A DNA stretch of 64,000 nucleotides, from positions 4,429,501-4,493,500 of the forward strand of contig NZ_CP029078.1 of the NCBI RefSeq assembly GCF_005222485.1. The letters are read 5' to 3'. The stretch's first letter is position 1, and every line of letters starts with the position of its first letter. A program made the position numbers and the translations under genes. This DNA is from Streptomyces griseoviridis (GTDB lineage Bacteria; Actinomycetota; Actinomycetes; Streptomycetales; Streptomycetaceae). A model generated the notes under the pieces. That model was not told the origin of the DNA. It saw nothing but the letters and a program-made list of their open reading frames with translations, and did not search any database. Positions 26,337 through 34,976 of the stretch are shown piece after piece.

Positions 26337-26516
26337 GTGGCGGTGAACATCAAGAAGATCGCCGTCTACGTGATCGTGGTCTTCGTCTTCTACGTGATCA
26401 TCACGGATCCGAAGGGGGCCGCGGGGTACGTCCAGATAGGCTTCGAGGGCATATCGGACGCCGCGAAGGCCATCGGCGACTTCATGACCTGGGCCGCCAA
26501 GGGAGGGAACTCATGA
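26337..26516 (+). CDS. 59-residue single-helix membrane protein
   Basis: Opens VAVNIKKIAVYVIVVF: a short basic cap followed by one transmembrane helix (about residues 8-22), then an amphipathic, outward- or inward-facing tail ending DFMTWAAKGGNS. A strong aggggagg site precedes the GTG. Its stop overlaps the start of the Dabb-domain gene (ATGA), which supports its being real and co-translated. I do not know the function. Confidence 0.75.
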   Translation: MAVNIKKIAVYVIVVFVFYVIITDPKGAAGYVQIGFEGISDAAKAIGDFMTWAAKGGNS

Positions 26517-26815
26517 TCCGCCACCTGGTGCTGTTCAAGCTCGCCGAGGGCGTCGAGCGGGACGACCCCCGGGTCGTCGAGGGTGTCGCGGCCTTCCGTT
26601 CGCTCGAGGGCTCGATCCCCGAGATCCGGTACTGGGAGCTGGGCTGGAACATCAGCGACCGCCCCATCGCCTACGACTTCGCCATCAACTCCGGCTTCGA
26701 CGACGCCGACGCGCTGCGCCGCTACGTCGAGCACCCCGAGCACCAGGCCGGCGTCGCGCTCTGGAAAGAGTTCGCCACCTGGGTGATCGCCGACTACCCG
26801 TACGAGGCTCATTGA
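26513..26815 (+). CDS. Dabb-family (dimeric alpha/beta barrel) protein
   Basis: 100-residue stress-responsive A/B-barrel protein. Typical features: MIRHLVLFKLAEGV, ending in the conserved DYPYE after WKEFATWVIA. This fold makes ferredoxin-like dimers; members include small cyclases and oxygenases, but most are uncharacterised. The ATG is embedded in the previous stop (ATGA) with gggaggg as ribosome-binding site. A textbook terminator follows. Confidence 0.88.
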   Translation: MIRHLVLFKLAEGVERDDPRVVEGVAAFRSLEGSIPEIRYWELGWNISDRPIAYDFAINSGFDDADALRRYVEHPEHQAGVALWKEFATWVIADYPYEAH

Positions 26816-26850
26816 GCCTGCCCGAGGCGCACTGAGCCTCGCCCTCCCGG

Positions 26851-26881
26851 GCCCTCCGCCGTGACGGCGGAGGGCTTTTTT
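26851..26881 (+). terminator. Rho-independent terminator
   Basis: Stem gccctccgcc / ggcggagggc with a 5-nt loop followed by six T residues. It is the clearest intrinsic terminator in the window and separates the Dabb operon from the sigma genes. Confidence 0.95.
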
Positions 26882-26995
26882 GTGCTTTATATCCCAACTG
26901 ACCCACAACACGGTGTTATGGGGTGCTTGCACACAGTGCACATGTCTTGTGATGCTATGACCGCTTTTGACGGATGGACCGAAGAAGAGGTGGCG
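26882..26995. promoter_or_regulatory. AT-richer upstream region of the sigF-like gene
   Basis: Much less GC-rich than its surroundings. Contains tttatatccc, acacggtgtt, and a TGCACATGTC segment with ACATGT at 26940-26945, a hexamer also found in the next sigma gene's upstream region. Confidence 0.5.
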
Positions 26996-27826
26996 TTGAC
27001 CGTGTCGGCCAGTACAGCGCCTCCCCAGGAGGCCCAGGAAGTCACGGAGACCCCCCAGCGCAGCCGAGGCGCCGACACCCGGGCCCTCACCCAGGTGCTG
27101 TTCGCCGAACTGAAGGACCTCCACCCGGGCACGCCGGAGCACAACCGGGTGCGCGCGGCGCTCATCGAGGCGAACCTCCCGCTCGTGCGCTACGCGGCGG
27201 CCCGCTTCCGCTCCCGCAACGAGCCGATGGAGGACGTGATCCAGGTCGGCACGATCGGGCTGATCAACGCGATCGACCGGTTCGACCCGGAGCGGGGCGT
27301 GCAGTTCCCGACCTTCGCGATGCCGACCGTCGTCGGCGAGATCAAGCGGTACTTCCGCGACAACGTCCGCACGGTCCATGTCCCGCGCCGGCTGCACGAG
27401 CTGTGGGTGCAGGTCAACGGCGCGACCGAGGACCTCACGACGGCGTTCGGGCGGACCCCGACCACCGCCGAGATCGCCGAGCGGCTGCGCATCGGCGAGG
27501 ACGAGGTGCTCTCCTGCATCGAGGCGGGACGCTCGTACCACGCGACCTCCCTGGAGGCCGCCCAGGAGGGCGACGGGCTGCCGGGGCTGCTCGACCGGCT
27601 CGGCTACGAGGACCCGGCCCTGGACGGCGTGGAACACCGCGACCTGGTCCGCCATCTCCTCGTCCAACTCCCCGAGCGGGAGCAGCGGATCCTGCTGCTG
27701 CGGTACTACAGCAATCTCACCCAGTCGCAGATCAGCGCCGAACTCGGCGTCTCCCAGATGCATGTGTCGCGGCTACTGGCGCGTAGCTTCCAGCGGCTGC
27801 GATCCGCAAACAGGATCGAGGCGTAA
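26996..27826 (+). CDS. sigF: RNA polymerase sigma factor, SigF-like (sporulation)
   Basis: SigB/F/G-family sigma factor, about 276 residues. Region 2 includes [36 protein letters not shown] and [19 protein letters not shown]; region 3 [13 protein letters not shown]; region 4 [24 protein letters not shown]. In S. coelicolor the gene in this neighbourhood with this sequence type is the late-sporulation sigma factor SigF. Start is uncertain: TTG at 26996 has GAGG five nt upstream; GTG at 27002 would match the usual N-terminus better; an ATG at 26957 lacks a ribosome-binding site. No anti-sigma gene is adjacent. Confidence 0.88.
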   Translation: MTVSASTAPPQEAQEVTETPQRSRGADTRALTQVLFAELKDLHPGTPEHNRVRAALIEANLPLVRYAAARFRSRNEPMEDVIQVGTIGLINAIDRFDPERGVQFPTFAMPTVVGEIKRYFRDNVRTVHVPRRLHELWVQVNGATEDLTTAFGRTPTTAEIAERLRIGEDEVLSCIEAGRSYHATSLEAAQEGDGLPGLLDRLGYEDPALDGVEHRDLVRHLLVQLPEREQRILLLRYYSNLTQSQISAELGVSQMHVSRLLARSFQRLRSANRIEA

Positions 27827-27919
27827 CCGTCACGAGCGAATCGCTCACCAGGGCGGTTCCCGGTTGTTTTGGCCCGATTGACCGTCAGACCCCTTTCTTC
27901 CAGGGCCTTTTCGCGTTTC

Positions 27920-27961
27920 ACATGTCGACATGTCACTACAGCGTGTTGCCGACATGTGACA
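27920..27961. promoter_or_regulatory. Clustered ACATGT palindromes upstream of the second sigma gene
   Basis: ACATGTCGACATGT at 27920-27933 is a perfect 14-bp palindrome. A further ACATGT at 27952-27957 lies within cgacatgtgaca; TGTCAC (27931-27936) and GTGACA (27956-27961) form a longer inverted repeat. Probably an operator in the promoter region. Confidence 0.6.
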
Positions 27962-28071
27962 TTCTGCCGGAGACGCGTTTGCCGTGGCCTCGGCTCCGGT
28001 ATTCAGGTGAAGGCTGGCGTTCCTCGTCCGGAGCGTTCGCCACGACCGTCCCGCGACCCAAAGGGGGTGGC

Positions 28072-28962
28072 ATGTCCGCAGACCAGGGCAGCTCGAAGGT
28101 GCTCACGCTCGTCAAGAGCGAGTCCGCGCCCGACGCCGCGCTTGACGATGTACAGGTGATCGAGGTCCCCGCGGCCCCGGCTCCTCCCACGGCCTCGGAA
28201 GCCATCGACACCCGCACCCTGTCCCGCTCCCTGTTCCTGCGGCTCGCCGCGCTCGCCGAGGACAGCCCCGAGCGCGCCTACGTCCGGGACACCCTGATCG
28301 AGCTGAACCTCCCGCTCGTGCGCTACGCGGCGGCCCGCTTCCGCTCGCGCAACGAGCCGATGGAGGACATCGTCCAGGTCGGCACCATCGGCCTGATCAA
28401 GGCGATCGACCGCTTCGACTGCGAACGGGGCGTGGAGTTCCCCACGTTCGCGATGCCGACGGTGGTCGGCGAGATCAAGCGGTTCTTCCGCGACACCTCC
28501 TGGTCGGTGCGGGTCCCGCGCCGCCTCCAGGAGCTGCGGCTGGCGCTCACCAAGGCGAGCGACGAGCTGTCCCAGAAGCTGGACCGCTCGCCCACCGTCG
28601 CCGAACTCGCCACCGTGCTCGGGGTGTCCGAGGAGGACGTCGTCGACGGCCTCGCGGTCGGCAACGCCTACACGGCCTCCTCGCTCGACTCCCCGGCCCC
28701 GGAGGACGACGGCGGCGAGGGCTCCCTCGCGGACCGCCTCGGCTACGAGGACACCGCCCTCGAAGGCGTCGAGTACCGCGAGTCGCTCAAGCCGCTGCTG
28801 GCCAAGCTGCCGCCCCGGGAGCGCCGGATCATCATGCTGCGCTTCTTCGCCAACATGACCCAGTCGCAGATCGGCGAGGAGGTCGGCATCTCCCAGATGC
28901 ACGTCTCCCGGCTGCTCACCCGCACCCTCGCCCAGCTCCGCGAGGGCCTCATCTCGGACTGA
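28072..28962 (+). CDS. sigN: RNA polymerase sigma factor, SigN-like
   Basis: Second SigB/F/G-type factor, 296 residues. Core regions are close to the preceding gene ([80 protein letters not shown]), so the pair probably arose by duplication. ATG with aaagggggt upstream. In S. coelicolor the sigF neighbour is sigN, involved in aerial-hypha subdomain expression; the assignment here rests on order and similarity. It has its own 245-bp upstream region, so it is not obviously one operon with sigF. Confidence 0.85.
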   Translation: MSADQGSSKVLTLVKSESAPDAALDDVQVIEVPAAPAPPTASEAIDTRTLSRSLFLRLAALAEDSPERAYVRDTLIELNLPLVRYAAARFRSRNEPMEDIVQVGTIGLIKAIDRFDCERGVEFPTFAMPTVVGEIKRFFRDTSWSVRVPRRLQELRLALTKASDELSQKLDRSPTVAELATVLGVSEEDVVDGLAVGNAYTASSLDSPAPEDDGGEGSLADRLGYEDTALEGVEYRESLKPLLAKLPPRERRIIMLRFFANMTQSQIGEEVGISQMHVSRLLTRTLAQLREGLISD

Positions 28963-29041
28963 CCGCGGCGGTGGCCGGTTCCGGCTCCGGGACCGGCGCC
29001 GCGGGGTTCCTATTTGACGGAGCGTCAGTCACCATGGCGCG

Positions 29042-29803
29042 ATGCTTCGAGCGAACTCCGGGACGCGCGGCATCCTGACCCGTGGCCGTCGAGGCGCCCT
29101 GATCGGCGCGTCGGCGGCCGTCCTGTGTCTGGGCGGGGCGCTGGCCGCCTGCGGCGGGGGCGGACGCGACGGCTATCTCGCGACGGACGGGGTCACCGGC
29201 GCCTCGGCGGCGCCGCCACGCCCGACGGAGGCCGTCACGCTCGTCCCGCTGGACGGGCCGACGGCGACGGAATCCGCCAGAAGCCCTTCGGCGGGCGGGA
29301 GTTCGGGGCCGCCGACGGCCGCGAGGGGATCGGCGTCGGGGACAGGCCCGGGGTCCGCGTCCGGTGGGGGCGCGGGGGACGCCGACTCGGGGGTTCCAGG
29401 CGCTCCAGGCGCTCCAGGCGCTAAGTCGCCCTCCGTGGGCGGGAGTTCCCCGGTCGGCGGGGGCTCTTCGGGTTCCGCGGCGCCGACGGAGGCCGCGCCC
29501 GCCGCGTTGCGCTGGGGCGAGCCCGTGCGGGCGGTCGGCGAGGTGCGGTGGTGCGAGGACGTGACCGTCGGTTTCCGCAACTCGGGCGGGAGCGCGGTGC
29601 GTTCGGGGACCGTCACGTTCGGGACGCACGTCATCGGCGCGCTGGGCGTCGACTGGGCGACGGTCATGTCGACCGAGGACCTGCCGACGCCGATCGGGGC
29701 CGGAGCGCGCGTTGCGAAGACCTGGACGGTGTGCGTGGACGCCTGGCGGGTGCCGTGGGGCATGCACGTCGAGACGCGGGACGTGACCGTCCGGTGGAAG
29801 TAG
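29042..29803 (+). CDS. Putative lipoprotein
   Basis: 253 residues with a lipobox: basic start, hydrophobic GALIGASAAVLCLGG, then LAAC with Cys37 as the lipidation site. Residues 45-150 are a Ser/Gly/Pro/Ala-rich linker (including GAPGAPGA from tandem caggcgctc DNA at 29398-29421). The C-terminal 100 residues form a globular domain with two Cys (WCEDVTVGF and WTVCVDAW) that could pair. Function unknown. Confidence 0.78.
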   Translation: MLRANSGTRGILTRGRRGALIGASAAVLCLGGALAACGGGGRDGYLATDGVTGASAAPPRPTEAVTLVPLDGPTATESARSPSAGGSSGPPTAARGSASGTGPGSASGGGAGDADSGVPGAPGAPGAKSPSVGGSSPVGGGSSGSAAPTEAAPAALRWGEPVRAVGEVRWCEDVTVGFRNSGGSAVRSGTVTFGTHVIGALGVDWATVMSTEDLPTPIGAGARVAKTWTVCVDAWRVPWGMHVETRDVTVRWK

Positions 29804-29816
29804 CCCGCGCGGTCGG

Positions 29817-30017
29817 TTACTTGAGCGCGAGCCAGGCGACGGCGGCGACGACGAGGACAGCGACGACGACGCCGACGATCAGGCCGACGCGCGGACCGGA
29901 GGAGACCGGCTGCTGCGCCTGCTGACGGCCCTGCGGGCCCTCGTCGACGAACGCGCGGAACATCTGGGTGCTGCCGGCCGGGTCGGGGTTGCCCTGGGGG
30001 TTCTGGGGGTTAGCCAT
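29817..30017 (-). CDS. Small C-terminally anchored membrane protein
   Basis: 66 residues: polar Asn/Gln/Pro-rich N-terminus (MANPQNPQGNPDPAGSTQMF), then one transmembrane helix at the very C-terminus (VGLIVGVVVAVLVVAAVAWLALK), i.e. tail-anchored. TAGGGT lies 8 nt before the ATG (30026-30031 on plus coordinates), consistent with a leaderless transcript; the longer upstream reading frame is rejected. Stop is the rare TAA. Function unknown. Confidence 0.72.
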   Translation of the reverse strand: MANPQNPQGNPDPAGSTQMFRAFVDEGPQGRQQAQQPVSSGPRVGLIVGVVVAVLVVAAVAWLALK

Positions 30018-30111
30018 GGCACGAGACCCTAGCGAATCCGCGGTGCCGACCCAAGTGCGGGGCCTCCGGTGCCCCTGACTGCCCTCACCTGCGCGTTTAC
30101 TATCGCAATAC

Positions 30112-30195
30112 TTGACTTTGCCAAGTTTTTGTCCCGTGTGCCCCCTTTTTGTTTGCCTGTGGCAACCAACAACTTCTATGGTTGCCCCAAGCAAC
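30112..30195. promoter_or_regulatory. MarR promoter-operator region with TTGCC/GGCAA dyads
   Basis: AT-rich for this genome. Dyads: TTGCC-tgt-GGCAA (30153-30165), GGCAACC-N12-GGTTGCC (30161-30186) and GTTGC-cccaa-GCAAC (30181-30195), plus CTTTGCCAAG at 30116. These fit binding sites for the adjacent MarR dimer. Confidence 0.65.
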
Positions 30196-30213
30196 AAACG
30201 TGGGAGGTCGGGG

Positions 30214-30705
30214 ATGGCCGAGCGGGCCCAGTACGAGGAACTGCTCCGTCAGTTCAGCGCCTTCGGGGCCGTGAAAAGGGAGTTGGGGCGGATCCTGCCG
30301 TCCGACTGCCCGAGCGGAAGCGCAGCCGTACTGACCCTCCTCGGGCGCCACGGCGCCATGCGCATGAGCAAGCTCTCCGAGCTGCTCTCGGTGGACATGT
30401 CGGTCACCAGCAGGCACGCGGCGCACCTCGCCGAGCGCGGCTGGATCGACCGCTCCCCCGACCCGGCGGACAAGCGGTCCCGGATCCTGCACCTCACACC
30501 GGAGGGCGTCGCCCTCCTGGAGGAGCTGTCCGAGCGGACCGCCCAACTGCTCGCCGACCGCCTCGGCGACTGGAGCGACGACGAAGTCGCCCAGCTCATC
30601 GTCCTGATGACCCGGCTGCGGGCGAGTTTCGACGACTGCCGTGCGCCGGCCAGGCTCCCGCCACCCGCACTCGCACCGACCACCCGTACACCCGCGAACA
30701 CGTGA
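30214..30705 (+). CDS. MarR-family transcriptional regulator
   Basis: 163-residue winged-helix regulator. Core elements: SGSAAVLTLLGRHGAMRMSKL, the recognition region LSVDMSVTSRHAAHLAERGWI, and the wing SPDPADKRSRILHLTPEG, which is a typical MarR beta-wing. ATG at 30214 with gggagg upstream; further upstream in frame is operator DNA. It begins the operon with the MFS and YceI genes (14 bp to the MFS start) and most likely represses it in response to a small ligand, perhaps the transporter substrate. Confidence 0.92.
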   Translation: MAERAQYEELLRQFSAFGAVKRELGRILPSDCPSGSAAVLTLLGRHGAMRMSKLSELLSVDMSVTSRHAAHLAERGWIDRSPDPADKRSRILHLTPEGVALLEELSERTAQLLADRLGDWSDDEVAQLIVLMTRLRASFDDCRAPARLPPPALAPTTRTPANT

Positions 30706-30718
30706 GATAAGGAAGTCC

Positions 30719-33256
30719 ATGGCAACGACCACACCAGCCGGTGTGCGGGCTCATGCCAAGCACGGGGGAGGATCCACCGGTCCCTCCGGCGACGTCCCCA
30801 TGACGCACCGGCAGATCATGGAAGCACTCTCCGGCCTGCTGCTCGGCATGTTCGTGGCGATCCTGTCGTCCACGATCGTCTCGAACGCCCTCCCGGAGAT
30901 CATCGGCGACCTCGGCGGCGGCCAGTCCGCCTACACCTGGGTCGTCACCTCGACGCTGCTGGCCATGACGGCCGCCACCCCGCTGTGGGGCAAGCTCGCC
31001 GACCTGTACAACAAGAAGGCGCTCGTCCAGATAGCCCTGGTCATCTATGTGCTGGGCTCGGCGGCCGCCGGCCTGTCGCAGAACCCGGCGATGCTCATCG
31101 CCTGCCGGGTGGTGCAGGGCATCGGCGTCGGCGGTCTCTCCGCCCTCGCGCAGATCGTGATGGCCGCGATGATCTCGCCCCGCGAGCGCGGCCGCTACTC
31201 CGGCTACCTCGGCGCGACCTTCGCCGTCGCCACCGTCGGCGGCCCGCTGCTCGGCGGTGTCATCACCGACACCAGCTGGCTGGGCTGGCGCTGGTGCTTC
31301 TACGTCGGTGTGCCGTTCGCGGTCATCGCGCTGATCGTGCTCCAGAAGACGCTGCACCTGCCCGTCGTGAAGCGGGACGTGAAGGTCGACTGGGCCGGCG
31401 CGTTCTTCATCTCGGCCGCCGTCTCGCTGCTGCTGGTCTGGGTCACCTTCGCCGGTGACAAGTACGACTGGCTGTCCTGGCAGACCGCCGTGATGGTCGC
31501 GGGTTCCCTCCTGCTCGGCCTGATCTTCGTCTACGTCGAGTCGAGGGCCAAGGAACCGATCATCCCGCTGCGGCTGTTCCGCAACCGGACGATCACGCTG
31601 TCCTCGCTCGCCTCGATGTTCGTCGGTGTCGCGATGTTCTCCGGCACCGTCTTCTTCGCCCAGTACTTCCAGCTGGCCCGGGACAAGTCGCCGACCATGT
31701 CGGGCGTCATGACCATCCCGATGATCGGCGGTCTGTTCGTCTCGTCCACGGTCTCCGGGCAGTTCATCACCCGCACGGGCAAGTGGAAGGCGTGGCTGGT
31801 CAGCGGTGGCGTGCTCATCACGGCGGGCCTCGGCCTGCTGGGCACCATCCGCTACGACACGGACTACTGGAAGACGGCCGTCTTCATGGCCCTGCTGGGT
31901 CTCGGCGTCGGCATGATGATGCAGAACCTGGTGCTCTCCACGCAGAACCAGGTCGACCCCGCCGACCTCGGCTCGGCCAGCTCCACGGTCACCTTCTTCC
32001 GGTCCCTCGGTGGCGCCATGGGCGTCTCGGCGCTCGGCGCCGTGATGGCCAGCCGCATCACCGACTACGCCCAGGACGGCATCGCCGACCTCGGACCCAA
32101 GTACGCCTCGCTGGCCGGTTCGGGCTCCTCGGGCGCGATCCCGGACATGGACAAGCTGCCCGCGCCGCTGCGCACCGTCATGGAGAGCGCGTACGGCCAC
32201 GGCATCGCGGACGTCTTCATGATCGCCGCCGTGATGGCGCTGCTGGCCCTCCTGGTCACGCTGTTCATCAAGGAGGTCCCGCTGCGCACCAGGGGCGCGC
32301 TGGCCCAGACCGCGGGCGACGAGGAGCCCGCCACCGCCGAGATACCGGCCCAGGCGTCCGCGCCGGGCCAGGTCACGGCCACCGCCGCCGACGGCGTCGC
32401 GACCGCCGACGGTCTCGGGACGGCGCCCGAGGACACCCGGCGGCTCGCCGCGCTCGCCACGGCGGACCGGCCCGAACAGCAGTTCGCGGACGCCGGGGGA
32501 ATCCCGGTGCACGGGTTCGTGCGGGGCGCCGAGAGCGCGCCGGTGCCGCAGGCCGCCGTCACCCTGATCTCGCTCGCGGGACGGCAGCTCGGCCGCTCGG
32601 TCGCCCAGGCCGACGGGTCCTACACGCTGGACGCGCCGGGCACCGGCTCCTACGTGCTGATCGCCTCAGCCGACGGCTTCCAGCCGCAGGCCTCCACGAT
32701 CGTCGTGAACGGCGACGCGGTGGCCTACGACATCCTGCTCAGCGGCACCAGCGGGCTGAACGGCCTGGTCAGGGCCGCGCAGACCGGACTGGCCGTCAAG
32801 GACGCGATGGTCATCGTCACCGATGTGCGCGGCGACCTGCTGGCCACCGGCACCACCGGGGAGAACGGCGAGTTCGGGTTCGCCGAGCTGGTGCCGGGCG
32901 CCGTCACCGTCGCGGTGAACGCCGCCGGGTTCCGGCCGCGGGCGCTGCCCGTCGAGGTGGGCGGCGCCGGGGTCACCCGGATCGAGGTCGACCTCGACGC
33001 GGGCGCCCAGCTCCAGGGCGTCGTCCGGGCACCGCACGGGCCGCTGGCCGACGCGCGGGTCACCCTGGTCGACGCGGCGGGCAACGTCGTCGGCACCGCC
33101 ACCACCGGGATCGACGGGGCGTACGCCTTCGCCGACCTCGACGGCGGCGAGTACACGGTCATCGCCACCGGCTACCCGCCGGCCGCCACCGCGCTGACGG
33201 TGACCGGTCCGGGCGTCGACGGCCACGACATCGAACTCGCCCACCCGGGCGAGTAG
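30719..33256 (+). CDS. DHA2-type MFS transporter fused to carboxypeptidase-regulatory-like domains
   Basis: 845 residues. The N-terminal 540 are a 14-helix drug:H+ antiporter of the EmrB/QacA type (SSTIVSNALPEIIGDLGG, motif A LWGKLADLYNKKALVQ, motif C GATFAVATVGGPLLGGVITD). Then come three beta-sandwich repeats resembling CarboxypepD_reg/prealbumin-like domains, each starting near VHGFVRG, LNGLVRAAQ and LQGVVRAP, with DGSYTLDAPG, NGEFGFAELVPG and DGAYAFADLDGG turns. The order and an even helix number predict a cytosolic or outer-surface tail; I cannot decide which. The next gene has the same domain type at its N-terminus. Ribosome-binding site aaggaag. Confidence 0.9.
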   Translation: MATTTPAGVRAHAKHGGGSTGPSGDVPMTHRQIMEALSGLLLGMFVAILSSTIVSNALPEIIGDLGGGQSAYTWVVTSTLLAMTAATPLWGKLADLYNKKALVQIALVIYVLGSAAAGLSQNPAMLIACRVVQGIGVGGLSALAQIVMAAMISPRERGRYSGYLGATFAVATVGGPLLGGVITDTSWLGWRWCFYVGVPFAVIALIVLQKTLHLPVVKRDVKVDWAGAFFISAAVSLLLVWVTFAGDKYDWLSWQTAVMVAGSLLLGLIFVYVESRAKEPIIPLRLFRNRTITLSSLASMFVGVAMFSGTVFFAQYFQLARDKSPTMSGVMTIPMIGGLFVSSTVSGQFITRTGKWKAWLVSGGVLITAGLGLLGTIRYDTDYWKTAVFMALLGLGVGMMMQNLVLSTQNQVDPADLGSASSTVTFFRSLGGAMGVSALGAVMASRITDYAQDGIADLGPKYASLAGSGSSGAIPDMDKLPAPLRTVMESAYGHGIADVFMIAAVMALLALLVTLFIKEVPLRTRGALAQTAGDEEPATAEIPAQASAPGQVTATAADGVATADGLGTAPEDTRRLAALATADRPEQQFADAGGIPVHGFVRGAESAPVPQAAVTLISLAGRQLGRSVAQADGSYTLDAPGTGSYVLIASADGFQPQASTIVVNGDAVAYDILLSGTSGLNGLVRAAQTGLAVKDAMVIVTDVRGDLLATGTTGENGEFGFAELVPGAVTVAVNAAGFRPRALPVEVGGAGVTRIEVDLDAGAQLQGVVRAPHGPLADARVTLVDAAGNVVGTATTGIDGAYAFADLDGGEYTVIATGYPPAATALTVTGPGVDGHDIELAHPGE

Positions 33257-33432
33257 TTCACACCCGGCCCGTGGTGGGCACGCCTCCGACCGAGGCGTCC
33301 CCACCACGGGCCGGCCTGCTCCCCCACCGCACTCGCCCCTCACCCCCACTCCCCCCACGCACCGACCCGACACATCGGCCACGCCCCGCGACCCCACGCA
33401 GCACCGGCACGGCCCGCAAGGAGAAACACGGG

Positions 33433-34254
33433 ATGGCACTGACCGCGAAGATCCGTACCAGGGACGGATGGGCCGTGTCGCACGCGGTCGTCACGGTGAC
33501 CGACATGACCGGCACCCAGGTGGTGCGCGCCGAGGCCGACCCCGAAGGCGCCGTACGGCACCCGACCGCGCTCGCGCCGGGCGCCTACACCGTGATCGTC
33601 ACGGCGATCGGGTACGCGCCCGTCGCCTCCAGCGCGCTCGTCACCGCGAGCGGACGCGCCGACCTGGGCAACGTGACGCTGGCCAGGCAGGGCGGCACCG
33701 AACTCCCGCCGCCCGGCCCGTGGACCGTCGACCCCGCGCACTCCTCGGTCGGCGCGGTCGCCCAGCACCTGGGGATCTCCAGCGTGCGCGGCCGGTTCAC
33801 CGACTTCGGCGCGCGGATCGAGATCGCCCCCGACGAGGTCGAGAAGTCCCGCGTCGAGGCCGTCATCCGGGCCTCCTCCATCGACACCGGCAACGCCATG
33901 CGCGACGACCATCTGCGCTCCCCCGACTTCCTGGACGTCGAACGGTTCCCGGAGATCACGTTCCGCTCCACGGGCATCGCCCCGGCGGGCCCCGACCGCT
34001 GGACCGTCCACGGCGACCTGACCCTGCACGGCGTGGTCCGCGCGGTCGACCTCGACCTCGCCTACCTCGGCACCGGCGCCGACCCGTGGGGCGGCACCCG
34101 CGCCGCGTTCCGCGCCACGACGGAACTGCGCCGCGACGACTTCGCCATGAACTACAACCAGGTCGTCCAGGCGGGCATCGCGGCGATCGGCACGACCCTC
34201 CGCGTGGAACTGGACGTCCAGGCGGTCCAGGGGGAGTCACTGCCGGAGGGGTGA
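33433..34254 (+). CDS. YceI-family protein with N-terminal carboxypeptidase-regulatory-like domain
   Basis: 273 residues. Residues 1-90 are a beta-sandwich (AKIRTRDGWAVSHAVVTVTD, EGAVRHPTALAPGAYTVIVTA) like the transporter's tail. Residues 95-270 are YceI, a lipocalin-like barrel that binds polyisoprenoids/quinones: WTVDPAHSSVGAVAQHLG, SSIDTGNAMRDDHLRSPDFLDVE, FRSTG and GDLTLHGVVRAVDL motifs are all present. No signal peptide is visible, unlike periplasmic YceI. A strong caaggagaaa site lies before the ATG. Cotranscribed after MarR and the transporter. Confidence 0.9.
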   Translation: MALTAKIRTRDGWAVSHAVVTVTDMTGTQVVRAEADPEGAVRHPTALAPGAYTVIVTAIGYAPVASSALVTASGRADLGNVTLARQGGTELPPPGPWTVDPAHSSVGAVAQHLGISSVRGRFTDFGARIEIAPDEVEKSRVEAVIRASSIDTGNAMRDDHLRSPDFLDVERFPEITFRSTGIAPAGPDRWTVHGDLTLHGVVRAVDLDLAYLGTGADPWGGTRAAFRATTELRRDDFAMNYNQVVQAGIAAIGTTLRVELDVQAVQGESLPEG

Positions 34255-34286
34255 GCGGGGGTGGGGGCGGGGCCACCCGGACGGGC

Positions 34287-34358
34287 GGAAGTTCGAACCG
34301 GACGGCGGGCAGAAGTCCGACCTGGACGGTGGACAGGAGTCCGACCTGGACGGCGGGC
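34287..34358. repeat. 24-bp tandem repeat, three copies
   Basis: Units at 34287, 34311 and 34335, consensus agaagtccgacctggacggc plus gggc. Intergenic, downstream of the YceI gene; no ORF uses it. Confidence 0.85.
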
Positions 34359-34453
34359 ACGGGGACTCTCCGCGCCCGCCGTCCGGCGCGGGCGGTTCCC
34401 GCCCCGCGCCCAGCGTGTCGGGGACGGCTACGCGGGATCGGCCGAGTGCGGCC

Positions 34454-34459
34454 TAGGGT
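34454..34459 (+). promoter_or_regulatory. Leaderless -10 element for the PPOX gene
   Basis: TAGGGT, 6 nt from the ATG at 34466; no ribosome-binding site. Confidence 0.6.
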
Positions 34460-34465
34460 GGCCGT

Positions 34466-34939
34466 ATGGCACCGAACATCGCTACCAACACCCGCGTCTC
34501 CCTCGACGAGTTGCTGGACTTCGTGCGGCCCAGGCATCGGGCGCTGCTGCTGACCCGGCGTGGTGACGGGGGGCCGCAGGCCTCGCCGCTCACCTGCGGG
34601 GTCGACGACTCCGGGCGGATCGTCATGTCCACGTACCCCGAGCGGGCCAAGACGCGCAACGCCAAGCGTGACCCGCAGGTCAGCCTTGTCGTGCTGAGCG
34701 ACGAGTGGAACGGGCCGTGGGTGCAGATCGACGGGACCGCCGAGGTCATCGACGCCCCCGACTCCGTCGAGCCGCTCGTCGAGTACTACCGCAACATCGC
34801 GGGTGAGCACCCGGACTGGGACGAGTACCGGGCGGCCATGGCGAAGCAGGGCAAGTCGATCATCCGGATCACGCCCCGGAAGTGGGGCCCGGTGGCCACC
34901 GGCGGGTTCCCGGCGCGGCTGGCGACTCCGGAGGCGTGA
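34466..34939 (+). CDS. PPOX-class F420-dependent oxidoreductase
   Basis: 157 residues of the split-barrel flavin/deazaflavin reductase family. Characteristic segments: RHRALLLTRRGDGGPQASPL, IVMSTYPERAKTRNAKRDPQVSLVVL (the cofactor phosphate region) and the C-terminal IIRITPRKWGPVATGGFPA. Substrates of such enzymes range from biliverdin to quinone-like compounds. The gene stands apart from the operon upstream, with its own leaderless-type promoter. Confidence 0.87.
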   Translation: MAPNIATNTRVSLDELLDFVRPRHRALLLTRRGDGGPQASPLTCGVDDSGRIVMSTYPERAKTRNAKRDPQVSLVVLSDEWNGPWVQIDGTAEVIDAPDSVEPLVEYYRNIAGEHPDWDEYRAAMAKQGKSIIRITPRKWGPVATGGFPARLATPEA

Positions 34940-34976
34940 CCCGGGGCCCGGGAGGGGACGCGGCCGGGCCCGCGGC

